Shown: positions 7,419 to 16,323 of the stretch, piece after piece | How the letters are laid out: the number at the start of each line of letters is the position of its first letter | How positions within the stretch are numbered: the stretch's first letter is position 1 | Source of the DNA: Lachnospiraceae bacterium | GTDB lineage: Bacteria > Bacillota > Clostridia > Lachnospirales > Lachnospiraceae | Direction of reading: 5' to 3' | Assembly: GCA_009774395.1 (NCBI GenBank) | Contig: VSNQ01000022.1 | Location: 1 to 42,773 of the forward strand | DNA length: 42,773 bases | Notes under the pieces: generated by a model | The model's input: only the letters and a program-made list of their open reading frames with translations | Told to the model about the DNA's origin: nothing | Databases searched by the model: none | Position numbers and translations under genes: made by a program

Positions 7419-8489
7419 ATGAGTTGGGAAAACAATGTACGACGTGTTGTTCCTTATGTCGCGGGCGAGCAGCCTAAGAAAGCAAATGTAATTAAACTCA
7501 ATACCAATGAGTGTCCTTATCCCCCGGCACCGGAAGTTGCAGCGATACTGCATCAGTTTGACTATGATTCTCTGCGCAAATATCCCGATCAAAATGTATC
7601 AGATTTGGTTGCGGCTTTGGCGGAGTATCATGGGCTTTCCAAGCAGCAGGTATTTGTAGGGGTAGGGTCTGATGATGTACTTTCAATGGCGTTTATGACG
7701 TTTTTTAATTCGGACAAACCGATTTTATTTCCCGATATTACCTATTCATTCTATGATGTGTGGGCAGAGTTGCATCGGATTCCCTATCAATGTCAGCCAT
7801 TAGATGATAATTTCTGTATTGTGAAAAAGGATTATCTAATAGAAAACGGCGGAATTGTACTTGCGAATCCCAATGCGCCGACGGGTAATGTGACAAATAT
7901 GTCAGTTTTAGAAGAAATTATCCAAGCAAATCAGGAATCGGTTGTGATTATGGATGAGGCTTATGTGGATTTTGGCGGTGAAAGCTGTGTGCCTTTGATT
8001 GAGAAGTACGAAAATCTGTTAGTTGTCCAAACGTTTTCGAAATCGCGCTCTATGGCAGGGATGCGTATTGGGTATGCAATGGGAAGTGAGAAATTAATTA
8101 AATACTTAAATGATGTGAAGTTTTCCTTTAATTCCTATACGATAAATACCGTTACGATTGCGGCAGGGGTTGCATCGGTAAAGAATAAAGCATATTTTCA
8201 GGAAATTGTGGGTAAAGTGATTGCAACGAGGGAACGGGTAAAAGTGGAGCTTGCACGACTTGGTTTTGCGTGTACGGATTCTAAGACGAATTTTATTTTT
8301 GCATCACATAAAACCGTTCCAGCAAAAGAACTGTTCGAGGCATTGCGCGCGCAGGAGATTTATGTCAGATATTGGAATAAGCCACGGATTCATAATTATC
8401 TGCGCATTTCTATAGGAACAGAGAAAGAAATGGATAGTTTGCTGTGCTTTTTGGAAAATTATTTAGGTGAATGTGGAGAGCTTCAATGA
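7419..8489 (+). CDS. hisC: Histidinol-phosphate aminotransferase-like PLP enzyme
   Basis: 356 aa from MSWENNVRRVVPYV, with AAAGGAG 7 nt upstream; the longer start at 7380 lacks a site. Fold-type I aminotransferase: KLNTNECPYPP near the N-terminus, LANPNAPTGN, the cofactor-binding DEAYVDFGG, and the PLP lysine in QTFSKSRSMAGMRIGYAMG, all typical of HisC, which transfers the amino group from glutamate to imidazole-acetol phosphate in histidine synthesis. No other his genes are in the window, so the substrate could be another aromatic or phosphorylated keto compound; the HisC call is by family resemblance. Confidence 0.85.
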   Translation: MSWENNVRRVVPYVAGEQPKKANVIKLNTNECPYPPAPEVAAILHQFDYDSLRKYPDQNVSDLVAALAEYHGLSKQQVFVGVGSDDVLSMAFMTFFNSDKPILFPDITYSFYDVWAELHRIPYQCQPLDDNFCIVKKDYLIENGGIVLANPNAPTGNVTNMSVLEEIIQANQESVVIMDEAYVDFGGESCVPLIEKYENLLVVQTFSKSRSMAGMRIGYAMGSEKLIKYLNDVKFSFNSYTINTVTIAAGVASVKNKAYFQEIVGKVIATRERVKVELARLGFACTDSKTNFIFASHKTVPAKELFEALRAQEIYVRYWNKPRIHNYLRISIGTEKEMDSLLCFLENYLGECGELQ

Positions 8490-8553
8490 GTTACCAATTC
8501 CGAAATAAGACGAAAGGAATATAAAGGTTTAAGAAGGGAGTATTAGAACAAGA

Positions 8554-9441
8554 ATGAAAGAATTTATAATAAATATACTACGTGGTGTAGTGGTGGGGAT
8601 TGCAAATGTAATTCCTGGCGTTAGCGGTGGTACAATGATGGTATCAATGGGAATTTATGATAAGCTGATTTTAGTGCTGACACATTTTATTAAACGTATG
8701 AAAGAAGCAATAGCGCTTTTGGTGCCGATTGCGATTGGAATGGTATTGTCGATTGCAATATTTGCAAAACTGTTTTCCGAGATATTTTTTCCAAAATTTC
8801 CATTGCAGACAAATTTATTTTTTATTGGATTAATTTTGGGCGGTTTACCTGTGATTTATAAGAGAGTAAAAGGAAATAGTATCCGGCTGCCGCAAATTAT
8901 CGCATTTTTGGCATTTTTTATTATTGTAGTTGGATTTTCGTTTGTTGGCGAGGGCGGTGGTGAAAGTGGCGCAGAGATTTCATTTAGTATTGTCAATGTG
9001 ATAAAGCTTTTAGGCGTTGGCATCATTGCCGCCGCAACAATGGTAATTCCGGGTGTCAGCGGCTCTATGATAATGATGATTCTTGGCTATTACAATACGA
9101 TTATTGATACCATCAATGCTTTTATTGATGCGCTGCGTGCGTTTGATATTCCGGCGATGCTGGATACTTTTGTTGTGTTGGTACCTTTTGGTATTGGCGT
9201 TGCAGTCGGCGTTGTTGCGGTTGCGAAGCTAATTGAGTTTGTTTTGAAAAATTATGCACAGACGACCTATTGGGCAATTATCGGCTTAATTGCTGCTTCT
9301 CCGTTTGCTATTTTAATTATGATGGAATTTACCAATATCGGTGTTGTGGAAATATTGACAGGTGTGGTGCTGCTTGCAGTTGGATTTGTGATTTCCCTGA
9401 AATTGGGCGAGGATAAGACACCGGACAGCAATGGAAATTAA
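8554..9441 (+). CDS. popT: DUF368 membrane protein, undecaprenyl-phosphate transporter (PopT type)
   Basis: 295 aa, multiple hydrophobic helices. Two inverted-repeat halves each start with the family signature: ANVIPGVSGGTMM near residue 17 and ATMVIPGVSGSMIMMILG near 165. Members of DUF368 (PopT) have been reported to return undecaprenyl phosphate across the cytoplasmic membrane for reuse in peptidoglycan and other wall polymer synthesis. It lies between hisC and a methyltransferase without an obvious shared operon role. A GGGAG about 13 nt before the ATG is the likely ribosome binding site. Confidence 0.88.
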   Translation: MKEFIINILRGVVVGIANVIPGVSGGTMMVSMGIYDKLILVLTHFIKRMKEAIALLVPIAIGMVLSIAIFAKLFSEIFFPKFPLQTNLFFIGLILGGLPVIYKRVKGNSIRLPQIIAFLAFFIIVVGFSFVGEGGGESGAEISFSIVNVIKLLGVGIIAAATMVIPGVSGSMIMMILGYYNTIIDTINAFIDALRAFDIPAMLDTFVVLVPFGIGVAVGVVAVAKLIEFVLKNYAQTTYWAIIGLIAASPFAILIMMEFTNIGVVEILTGVVLLAVGFVISLKLGEDKTPDSNGN

Positions 9442-9560
9442 TTTCAAATAACTTACAGTCTGCTTTTGGCGGCATGACGGGAAGTTTGAAAGAAAGGCGC
9501 TTTCTAAATTTAATTGATATGTGCGCTGAAGCGCAAACGGGGGATAGAAAGGATAAAAAT

Positions 9561-10340
9561 ATGGAAGCGTATACAGATTTTGCAAGTGTATATGATGAAT
9601 TGATGGATAATATCCCTTATGGGACGTGGTGTGAAAACATTGTGGAAGAACTAAAGCATTATGGGATTACAGATGGGATTGTGTGTGAGCTTGGCTGCGG
9701 CACGGGTAGCGTTACAGAGCTTCTCGCCGCAAAGGGCTTTGATATGATTGGCGTTGATGCTTCGCAGGAGATGCTGCGTATAGCCTGTGAAAAGCGGGCA
9801 CGTTCTGGAAAGGATATCCTCTATCTGAATCAGGATATGCGGGAATTTGAACTATATGGTACTGTGCGGGCTGTAGTCAGTATATGTGATAGTATCAATT
9901 ATCTGCTGGATAAGGAGTCGCTTCAGGCTTGCTTTCGATTGGTACAAAACTACCTTGATCCAGATGGGATTTTTTTCTTTGATTTTAATACGCGGTATAA
10001 ATATGAAACGGTGATCGGCGATGCAGTAATTGCTGAAAACCGCGAGGATTGCAGCTTTATCTGGGAAAATTATTTTGAATCGGAAACTTGTATGAACGAG
10101 TATGACTTAACGATTTTTATAAGGGCAGAAGGGGATTCTTTTACGCGGTTTCAAGAAGTACATACACAGAGAGGATATACGTTGGAGGAGATAAAGGAAC
10201 AAATAACAGCAGCAGGACTTCACTTTATAAAGGCATATGACGCAGATACACTCGATGCGGTTACGGCAGAAAGCGAACGGATATACTGTGTAGCACAGAA
10301 AATAGGAAAGGAATGGCAAAGAGCATGGATTATATCGTAA
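9561..10340 (+). CDS. Class I SAM-dependent methyltransferase
   Basis: 259 aa from MEAYTDFASVYDELM; GAAAGGA sits 7 nt upstream, while the frame upstream to 9474 has no site. Motif I for S-adenosylmethionine binding is VCELGCGTGSVTELLA near residue 40, the acidic motif II is IGVDASQEML, and a DSINYLL segment follows, as in the YqeM-like/methyltransferase_25 proteins. The target is unknown. The 3' end overlaps the first codons of hslO, pointing to translational coupling. Confidence 0.82.
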   Translation: MEAYTDFASVYDELMDNIPYGTWCENIVEELKHYGITDGIVCELGCGTGSVTELLAAKGFDMIGVDASQEMLRIACEKRARSGKDILYLNQDMREFELYGTVRAVVSICDSINYLLDKESLQACFRLVQNYLDPDGIFFFDFNTRYKYETVIGDAVIAENREDCSFIWENYFESETCMNEYDLTIFIRAEGDSFTRFQEVHTQRGYTLEEIKEQITAAGLHFIKAYDADTLDAVTAESERIYCVAQKIGKEWQRAWIIS

Positions 10341-11203
10341 GAGCAACGGCTGCCAATGCACAGATACGTGCGTTTGCGGCAACGACAAGAGAACTGGTGG
10401 AGGAAGCGCGGCGTGTGCATAATTTAAGTCCGGTGGTTTCTGCTGCGTTGGGAAGGTTGCTGACAGCGGGCGCTATGATGGGCAGTATGCTGAAAGGTGA
10501 GAGTGATTTGCTTTCGCTGCAAATACGCGGTGATGGGCCAGTAAAGGGACTTACCGTAACCGCAGACGCTTTGGCTCGCGTAAAAGGGAGCGCTGTTGAG
10601 CCGCAAGTAATGCTTCCACCAAACGCACTGGGCAAGTTGGATGTGGGCGGCGCTGTTGGCAAGGGGATTTTAAGTGTTGTGAAAGATATGGGATTAAAGG
10701 AGCCTTATGTGGGGCAGACTGAATTACAGACAGGTGAAATTGCGGAAGATTTAACCTATTATTTTGCAACATCTGAGCAGGTGCCGTCTGCGGTAGGGCT
10801 TGGCGTGTTAATGGAAAAGGATAATACTGTAAAACAGGCAGGCGGTTTTATTATCCAATTGATGCCGTTTGCAGAGGATGAAGTAATCAGTGTTTTGGAA
10901 GAAAAACTCAAAAGTATGGACAGCGTAACAAATATTTTAAATGCTGGAAATACGCCAGAACAGCTTTTGGAAATACTATTGGGTGACTTGGGGCTGGAAA
11001 TTACAGATACGATACCGGCAACTTATTACTGTGATTGCAGCAGGGAACGTGTGGAGCGTGCGATTATCAGTATTGGAAAGAAAGATATTCAAGAGATGAT
11101 TGACGACGGCAAGCCGGTGGAGGTGCGCTGTCAATTCTGCAACAATAAATATGAATTTGAAACAGAAGATTTAAAGCATATGCTGGATAAAGCAAGGGCA
11201 TAG
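10313..11203 (+). CDS. hslO: Redox-regulated chaperone Hsp33
   Basis: 296 aa as drawn. Hsp33 is a cytoplasmic holdase switched on by oxidative unfolding of its C-terminal zinc domain. The four zinc Cys are present as CDC near residues 240-242 and CQFC near 273-276. The N-terminal domain carries DYIVRATAANAQIRAFAATT and SAALGRLLTAGAMMGSMLKG, standard for the family. The start overlaps the methyltransferase by 28 nt. A second ATG at 10325 (MDYIVRA) aligns better with homologues and also fits the upstream GGAAAGGA, so the true start may be 12 nt later. Confidence 0.95.
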   Translation: MAKSMDYIVRATAANAQIRAFAATTRELVEEARRVHNLSPVVSAALGRLLTAGAMMGSMLKGESDLLSLQIRGDGPVKGLTVTADALARVKGSAVEPQVMLPPNALGKLDVGGAVGKGILSVVKDMGLKEPYVGQTELQTGEIAEDLTYYFATSEQVPSAVGLGVLMEKDNTVKQAGGFIIQLMPFAEDEVISVLEEKLKSMDSVTNILNAGNTPEQLLEILLGDLGLEITDTIPATYYCDCSRERVERAIISIGKKDIQEMIDDGKPVEVRCQFCNNKYEFETEDLKHMLDKARA

Positions 11204-11330
11204 GTTATACGAATAAGCATTAAGAGATTGATTGGAAAATGGTGAGCGTGTGTATAGGAAATCTAAGCGGTAAAAAAGCATCTGCGGATTGTGCAATTAC
11301 CGATAGAACGGGAAAGGCAAGGGACAACGT

Positions 11331-13277
11331 ATGTTGGATGGTTTTATCAAGGTAGCGGCAGCTACGCCGAAAATTAAAGTAGCAGATACGATTTATAATG
11401 CAAAGGCGATTGTGGATCTTGTGCGGGAAGCAGATGCAAATGGAGCAAAAATCCTGGTGCTGCCAGAACTTTGTATTACGGGATATACATGCAATGATTT
11501 GTTCTTACAGGATAAACTCTTGAACGCTGCGAAAGAACAGCTTGGGGATATCGCCAAGAAGACGGCGGACAAGGATATCCTGTTTTTTGTAGGGCTTCCT
11601 TTGCAGCGGGGGCATAAATTGTATAATGTGGCGGCAGCAGTAAAAGGTGGAGAGGTGCTTGCATTGATTCCCAAAACGCATTTGCCAGCATATGGTGAGT
11701 TTTATGAAACACGGCATTTTGCGTCTGGAAATGGGATATATGATGAAGTTTATCTGGATTTTATAGGAGAACATGGAAAATATATTCCATTTGGCACAAA
11801 TATCTTGCTAGAATGTAAAAATTTTGCTGGAATGGTGGTAGGCTGTGAAATTTGTGAGGATGTATGGAGTGCGAATCCACCAAGTACACAGCATGTGCAG
11901 GCAGGGGCAAATGTAATTGTTAATCTATCTGCAAGCAATGATTTGGTAGGGAAAGACACCTATCGCGAGGAATTGGTTAAGTCAACAAGCGCAAGACTTT
12001 TATCAGCATATATTTATGCAAGTGCAGGTGCGGGAGAGTCTACGCAGGATGTTGTATACAGCGGCCACAATATTATTGCGGAAAATGGTGTAATTCTTAC
12101 ACAAAGCCAAACATTTACAACGGGAATTGTCTATGCAGATTTGGATATTCAAAAACTTCGCATGGAAAACCGTAAAATGAATACACTGGAAACAGATATG
12201 CCGCCGGAGCACACAATAATTGGTTTTCAATATGATAAGATAAAACCAACAAAACTGACAAGATATTTTCCATGCACTCCTTTTGTTCCAGGAGATGCGG
12301 CAGAGAAAAATAGGCGGTGTGAGCAGATACTTTCTATTCAGGCAAATGGATTAAAGGGACGTTTGGATCATACGAAATCCAATACGGCGGTTTTGGGTAT
12401 TTCTGGCGGGTTGGATTCTACACTTGCGTTGCTGGTGACTGTAAGAGCTTTTGATTTGCTGGGAAAAGATAGAGCAGATATTAAGGCAGTAACAATGCCT
12501 TGTTTTGGAACAACTAATCGGACGTATGACAATGCCTGTAAGCTGACAAAGGCATGTGGAGCAGAATTAATAGAAGTAGATATCAAGGAATCTGTGCTGC
12601 AGCATTTTAAGGATATCGGGCAGGAGTCGGACAATCATGATGTAACGTATGAAAATGGTCAGGCACGTGAGCGGACACAAGTGTTAATGGATATTGCCAA
12701 TAAAACAGGGGGACTGGTTATCGGAACGGGTGATATGTCGGAACTTGCGCTTGGCTGGGCGACTTATAATGGCGATCATATGTCGATGTATGGTGTGAAT
12801 GCAGGTGTTCCAAAAACACTTGTTCGACATCTCGTGCAGTATTATGCAGATACCTGCGGTGAGGAAGGTTTGAAAAATGTATTGCTTGATGTATTAGATA
12901 CGCCGGTAAGCCCAGAACTTCTGCCGCCTTCAGAGGATGGGAAGATTTCACAGAAAACGGAAGATTTAGTAGGGCCGTATGAACTGCATGACTTTTTCTT
13001 ATATTATATGCTGCGGTGCGGATATGCGCCGTTAAAAATATATCGAATTGCGAAATATGCTTTTTGTGGAAAATATGAAGAAGCTGTGATTTTAAACTGG
13101 CTGAAAACATTTTATCGGCGCTTCTTTGCGCAGCAGTTTAAACGTTCCTGTCTGCCGGATGGCCCGAAAGTCGGCAGTGTGGCACTGTCGCCAAGAGGGG
13201 ATTTGCGTATGCCCTCTGACGCCAGCGCACGGATTTGGCTAAAGGAGTTGGATTCCTATAATGGAGTATTTTTGTAG
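11331..13277 (+). CDS. nadE: Glutamine-dependent NAD+ synthetase
   Basis: 648 aa two-domain enzyme that amidates nicotinate adenine dinucleotide to NAD+, the last step of NAD synthesis. The N-terminal carbon-nitrogen hydrolase domain supplies ammonia and shows the catalytic triad Glu46 (LPELCITGYT), Lys115 (PKTHLPAYGEFYE) and Cys175 (CEICEDVW). The C-terminal synthetase domain has the PP-loop SGGLDS at residues 357-362 and TGDMSELALGW. Length matches the long glutamine-dependent form of Mycobacterium and Clostridia. AAGGG lies 8 nt before the ATG. Confidence 0.95.
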   Translation: MLDGFIKVAAATPKIKVADTIYNAKAIVDLVREADANGAKILVLPELCITGYTCNDLFLQDKLLNAAKEQLGDIAKKTADKDILFFVGLPLQRGHKLYNVAAAVKGGEVLALIPKTHLPAYGEFYETRHFASGNGIYDEVYLDFIGEHGKYIPFGTNILLECKNFAGMVVGCEICEDVWSANPPSTQHVQAGANVIVNLSASNDLVGKDTYREELVKSTSARLLSAYIYASAGAGESTQDVVYSGHNIIAENGVILTQSQTFTTGIVYADLDIQKLRMENRKMNTLETDMPPEHTIIGFQYDKIKPTKLTRYFPCTPFVPGDAAEKNRRCEQILSIQANGLKGRLDHTKSNTAVLGISGGLDSTLALLVTVRAFDLLGKDRADIKAVTMPCFGTTNRTYDNACKLTKACGAELIEVDIKESVLQHFKDIGQESDNHDVTYENGQARERTQVLMDIANKTGGLVIGTGDMSELALGWATYNGDHMSMYGVNAGVPKTLVRHLVQYYADTCGEEGLKNVLLDVLDTPVSPELLPPSEDGKISQKTEDLVGPYELHDFFLYYMLRCGYAPLKIYRIAKYAFCGKYEEAVILNWLKTFYRRFFAQQFKRSCLPDGPKVGSVALSPRGDLRMPSDASARIWLKELDSYNGVFL

Positions 13278-13302
13278 TATGATATAACAGGTAGTTTTGT
13301 TT

Positions 13303-13863
13303 TTATTGCAGCTTATCGGTTGTCAGGCTGTCTGCGGGGCATTCGGCATCTTGAACAGCCTTAGCTTTTTCAAGGGAGTCGCTGATTGCCTGCATCAATA
13401 GAAGCGAGGTATAACGGCTCTCATCAGTAAAGCTAATATCATCAAGACACTGGGCAGCAAGTATTTTGGACGAAAGCTCGGATAACGTCGGCTCCATTAA
13501 CGGATACATGGTAGCGACAGCTTCGTCAATATTTGTGAGTGTAATCGAATTGATATGGTTTTTGTCCACCGTAATTTGTAATTCCACATTGGAGCTGCCT
13601 AGCTGCAATGTACTGGAATAAATGCCTGGAATATAGAGGTCTGCCTGATTGGCGGCAGCGCTGTCAGTGCTGTTATTTTCGCTGTTTTCTCCAGACGGTG
13701 TTTCCGTAGCAGCAGGTGTTTTATCGCTGTTGGACGCATTACCGTCACTTGGCAGAAAGAGTGATACCGCTATCAGAATAATAAGTAAACTGATAATGAA
13801 AAGCACGAGTGCGTAAACCAATTCCTTTGAACGAAGGACAAAAATTTTGGTGTTAGAGCTCAT
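13303..13863 (-). CDS. Membrane-anchored protein with FMN-binding-like domain
   Basis: 186 aa. One membrane helix (ELVYALVLFIISLLIILIAV, residues 13-32) puts the rest outside. A Ser/Asn/Glu-rich linker (about 40-72) leads to a domain starting YIPGIYSSTLQLG, followed by VELQITVDKNHINSITL and ILAAQCLDDI...RYTSLLLMQAISDSLEKA. This order resembles the FMN-binding domain of RnfG/NqrC-type proteins (GxYxG, vxVxVxdgkI, then qsxDxxxxAT.tS..i..A). The flavinylation SGAT sequence is replaced by DESRYTS, so covalent flavin attachment is doubtful. Purine-rich CGGGGG precedes the start. The gene converges with nadE. Confidence 0.6.
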   Translation of the reverse strand: MSSNTKIFVLRSKELVYALVLFIISLLIILIAVSLFLPSDGNASNSDKTPAATETPSGENSENNSTDSAAANQADLYIPGIYSSTLQLGSSNVELQITVDKNHINSITLTNIDEAVATMYPLMEPTLSELSSKILAAQCLDDISFTDESRYTSLLLMQAISDSLEKAKAVQDAECPADSLTTDKLQ

Positions 13864-13943
13864 ATTGGACCCCCGTTTTAAGTATTTCTTTTTATCAAGA
13901 TATGTTGGTGGGCGGGGGTTTATGAAAGAAATGTGGGATTTTC

Positions 13944-14086
13944 GTTACTTTTCACACCCACGCCAAAGTAGTGGGAATCATGCGCCAAAATGCTTGCACT
14001 TTAGCATTTTGTGTGCAAAATCTGTTATAATTCACACATCAGTAACCAATAAGCTAATAAAAACTGGCATGAGTGTGAATTGTAAC
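13944..14086. repeat. Family R repeat, copy 1 (most complete)
   Basis: About 143 bp bounded by GTTAC and GTAAC. The left end TTCACACCCACGCC is matched by GGCATGAGTGTGAA at the right in inverted orientation. Inside are a hairpin CCCAC/GTGGG (13957-13975, loop GCCAAAGTA), a hairpin CAAAATGCT/AGCATTTTG (13986-14011), and a second inverted pair GTTATAATTCACAC (14024-14037) with GTGTGAATTGTAAC (14073-14086). No reading frame of note. Related copies lie at 28368 and 37955. Confidence 0.75.
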
Positions 14087-14125
14087 GTATTTTCTAATAG
14101 CGAAGATATGCAGTAAATTCAAATA

Positions 14126-14155
14126 TTGACAAAAAATGGGATTATGTGGTTAAAT
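14126..14155 (+). promoter_or_regulatory. Promoter of glnA
   Basis: Consensus -35 TTGACA (14126-14131) with TTAAAT (14150-14155) as -10 at 18 bp. Transcription would begin near 14162, so the RNA would start with the family P palindrome. A TATACT at the 5' edge of the palindrome itself is a second -10 candidate. Confidence 0.55.
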
Positions 14156-14159
14156 AGGT

Positions 14160-14263
14160 TATACTGACGACCGTTAAGATTTTCCAATTTCTGCACAGCT
14201 CATATTGCATAAGCGGGCAATACGTGCTATGCAGAAAGGAAAATCTAATTGCTCGTGAGGTTA
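14160..14263 (+). repeat. Family P palindrome, copy 1, in the glnA leader
   Basis: About 104-nt imperfect palindrome. The left arm holds ACTGACGACCG, GATTTTCC and CTGCACAGC; the right arm holds GCTATGCAG, GGAAAATC and GCTCGTGAGG in complementary order. An apical hairpin ATTGC/GCAAT (14204-14221) shows an 8-nt loop ATAAGCGG. It ends 34 nt before the glnA start codon. Other copies: 16202, 19990, 31338. Confidence 0.8.
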
Positions 14264-14296
14264 GATCGATAATGCTGGGGAAGAGAGGTTTATGGG

Positions 14297-15628
14297 ATGG
14301 CGAAGTATACGAAGCAGGATATTATCAATATGGTTGCAGAGGAGGATGTGGAGTTTATCCGTATGCAGTTTACTGATATAGAGGGGAATTTTAAGAATGT
14401 GGCAATTACAGCAAGTCAGTTGGAAAAGGTTTTAAGTAACAATTGTATGTTTGATTGTTCTTTGGTGGAGGGAATGCTTCCAACGGATAATGCAGATATG
14501 TTTTTATATCCGGATTTGGATACTTTTACGATTTTTCCATGGCGGCCGCAGCAAGGGAAAGTTGCGCGGTTTATTTGTGATGTATATCGTGCCGATCGTA
14601 CACCCTTTGAGGGGGACTGCCGTTACATATTGAAAAAGGCATTGCAGGAAGCGCAAGCGTTGGGATATACATTTGAGATTGGACCAGAGTGTGAGTTTTT
14701 CTTGTTTAATGCAGATGAAAATGGAAGACCTACAACCAACACCAATGAGCAGGCGGGTTTTTTGGATATGGGGCCGCTTGACAATGGAGAAAATGCGCGG
14801 CGTGATATTGTGCTGACGCTGGAGGATATGGGATTTCAAGTGGAGTCGTCACACCATGAGAAGGCGCCTTCACAGCATGAGATTGATTTTCGGTATGATG
14901 AGGCACTTGCAACAGCAGATAATATAATGACGTTTAAACTTGCAGTAAAAACCATTGCAAAACATCATGGTTTACATGCTACATTTATGCCAAAACCAAG
15001 AAAGGAATTTTGTGGTTCTGGTATGCATATCAATATGTCTTTGCGCAAAGATGGAAAAAATGTGTTTGATGATCCTTCCGATAAAAATGGGTTAAGCAAG
15101 GAAGCTTATTATTTTATGGGAGGGTTGATGAAGCATGTGAAAGGAATCTGCGCGGTAACAAATCCATTAGTTAATTCGTATAAACGTTTAAAACCTGGTT
15201 TTGAGGCACCAGTTTTTATTGCGTGGAGCACGCTTGGGGCGAATACATTGATTCGGATTCCCAATATTCGTGGTGAGCATACAAGAATTGAATTGCGTAG
15301 TCCAGATCCGGCGGCAAATCCTTATCTTGCGATTGCTGCATGTTTAATGGCGGGTCTTGATGGTATAAAAAATAAAATTGAACCAAAGCCAGAATCACGG
15401 GAAAGTATGAATGCGCTGGCAGAAGAAGATGCAGCAATACGCAGATTGGAGAAGCTGCCTACAGATTTACTGGAAGCTTGCAAAGAAATGCGTAAGGATA
15501 CATTATTAAGGGATTTATTGGGTGATAGAGTTTTCGAGCAGTTTTATCATTCTAAGGTTTCGGCATGGAAGGAGTATGATTCCCAAGTGACAAGCTGGGA
15601 AATTGATTCTTATTTATATAAGTTTTAA
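14297..15628 (+). CDS. glnA: Type I glutamine synthetase
   Basis: 443 aa, the length of the Gram-positive GSI-alpha form, which makes glutamine from glutamate, ammonia and ATP. Family motifs: EDVEFIRMQFTDIEGNFK at the N-terminus, EIGPECEFFLF, the ATP/glutamate site HHEKAPSQHEIDFRY, GSGMHINMSL and NSYKRLKPGFEAP, and RIPNIRGEHTRIELRSPDPAANPYLA with the catalytic arginine. AGAGAGG lies 9 nt upstream of the ATG. It is followed 24 nt later by an ANTAR regulator, the usual clostridial arrangement. The leader carries the P palindrome, which might control expression. Confidence 0.97.
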   Translation: MAKYTKQDIINMVAEEDVEFIRMQFTDIEGNFKNVAITASQLEKVLSNNCMFDCSLVEGMLPTDNADMFLYPDLDTFTIFPWRPQQGKVARFICDVYRADRTPFEGDCRYILKKALQEAQALGYTFEIGPECEFFLFNADENGRPTTNTNEQAGFLDMGPLDNGENARRDIVLTLEDMGFQVESSHHEKAPSQHEIDFRYDEALATADNIMTFKLAVKTIAKHHGLHATFMPKPRKEFCGSGMHINMSLRKDGKNVFDDPSDKNGLSKEAYYFMGGLMKHVKGICAVTNPLVNSYKRLKPGFEAPVFIAWSTLGANTLIRIPNIRGEHTRIELRSPDPAANPYLAIAACLMAGLDGIKNKIEPKPESRESMNALAEEDAAIRRLEKLPTDLLEACKEMRKDTLLRDLLGDRVFEQFYHSKVSAWKEYDSQVTSWEIDSYLYKF

Positions 15629-15652
15629 ACCAGCGGATATGGGGGGATACCT

Positions 15653-16195
15653 TTGACAAATATAATCGTGGTTTTTTCCAAAATAGAGGATGCAAAAAGC
15701 GTTAAAAATATTTTGGTGAAAAATGGAATGAACGTAACGGCTGTGTGTACTTCTGGCGCACAGGCGCTGCACTATGCGGACGAATTTCATGAGGGCATTG
15801 TAATCAGCGGATATCGTTTTGCAGATATGATATGCATGGAATTGCGCACAAATCTACCGGAAGGGTTTGATATGTTAGTAATGGCGTCTAAGCGGGTACT
15901 GGCAGAAGTGTCTGGTACAGGGATTATTGGTCTTGCAATGCCGCTTAAGGTACATGAACTGGTAAATACAGTAGGCATGATGTCACAGAATGTACTAAGA
16001 CGCAAGAAAAAACGCAGAGAAAAACCTTCCGTTCGCAATCAGGAGGAAGTAGCAGTAATTGCAAAGGCAAAAGCACTTTTAATGGAACGGAACCATATGA
16101 CAGAGGAGGAGGCACATCGGTACATACAAAAACATAGTATGGACAATGGTACCAATATGGTGGAAACAGCGCAGATGGTGCTGTCATTGATGTAA
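15653..16195 (+). CDS. ANTAR-domain RNA-binding antiterminator with degenerate receiver
   Basis: 180 aa, TTG start 7 nt after a GGGGGG ribosome binding site. The N-terminal half has a receiver-like fold (TNIIVVFSKIEDAKSVKNIL) but the phospho-acceptor Asp is missing: the equivalent strand reads GIVISGYRF. After a basic linker (LRRKKKRREK) the C-terminal 55 residues form an ANTAR domain (AKALLMERNHMTEEEAHRYIQ...VETAQMVLSL), which binds tandem hexaloop RNA hairpins to prevent termination. Such proteins (NitR/GlnR type) sit downstream of glnA in Clostridium and control nitrogen genes. Its activity is probably set by protein or ligand binding instead of phosphorylation. Confidence 0.85.
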   Translation: MTNIIVVFSKIEDAKSVKNILVKNGMNVTAVCTSGAQALHYADEFHEGIVISGYRFADMICMELRTNLPEGFDMLVMASKRVLAEVSGTGIIGLAMPLKVHELVNTVGMMSQNVLRRKKKRREKPSVRNQEEVAVIAKAKALLMERNHMTEEEAHRYIQKHSMDNGTNMVETAQMVLSLM

Positions 16196-16201
16196 GTGTG
16201 T

Positions 16202-16305
16202 AATACTGGCGACCGTTAAGATTTTCCAATTTCGGCACAACCCATATTGTATCAGTGGATAATGCGTGCTGCACAGAAAGGAAAATCTAATCGTTCGTGA
16301 GTATA
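16202..16305 (+). repeat. Family P palindrome, copy 2, in the manC leader
   Basis: Starts 6 nt after the ANTAR stop codon and ends 19 nt before the manC ATG. Outer arms match copy 1 (GACCGTTAAGATTTTCC; right arm GGAAAATCTAATCGTTCG). The apical stem has changed to ATTGT/ATAAT, a C-G to T-A exchange relative to copy 1 that keeps the pairing, with loop ATCAGTGG. The middle stem is weaker. Confidence 0.78.
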
Positions 16306-16323
16306 GGAAATGGAGGAAAGAAT

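Noticed and set aside
13921..14116. 89-aa plus-strand frame across the R repeat (13847-14116)
   Set aside because: It runs through the repeat and its hairpins, lacks a ribosome binding site and starts inside the neighbouring gene's N-terminus.
14160..14263. Reading the glnA leader palindrome as a canonical ANTAR target
   Set aside because: ANTAR targets are two small hairpins with hexanucleotide loops. Here there is one long palindrome with an 8-nt apical loop.
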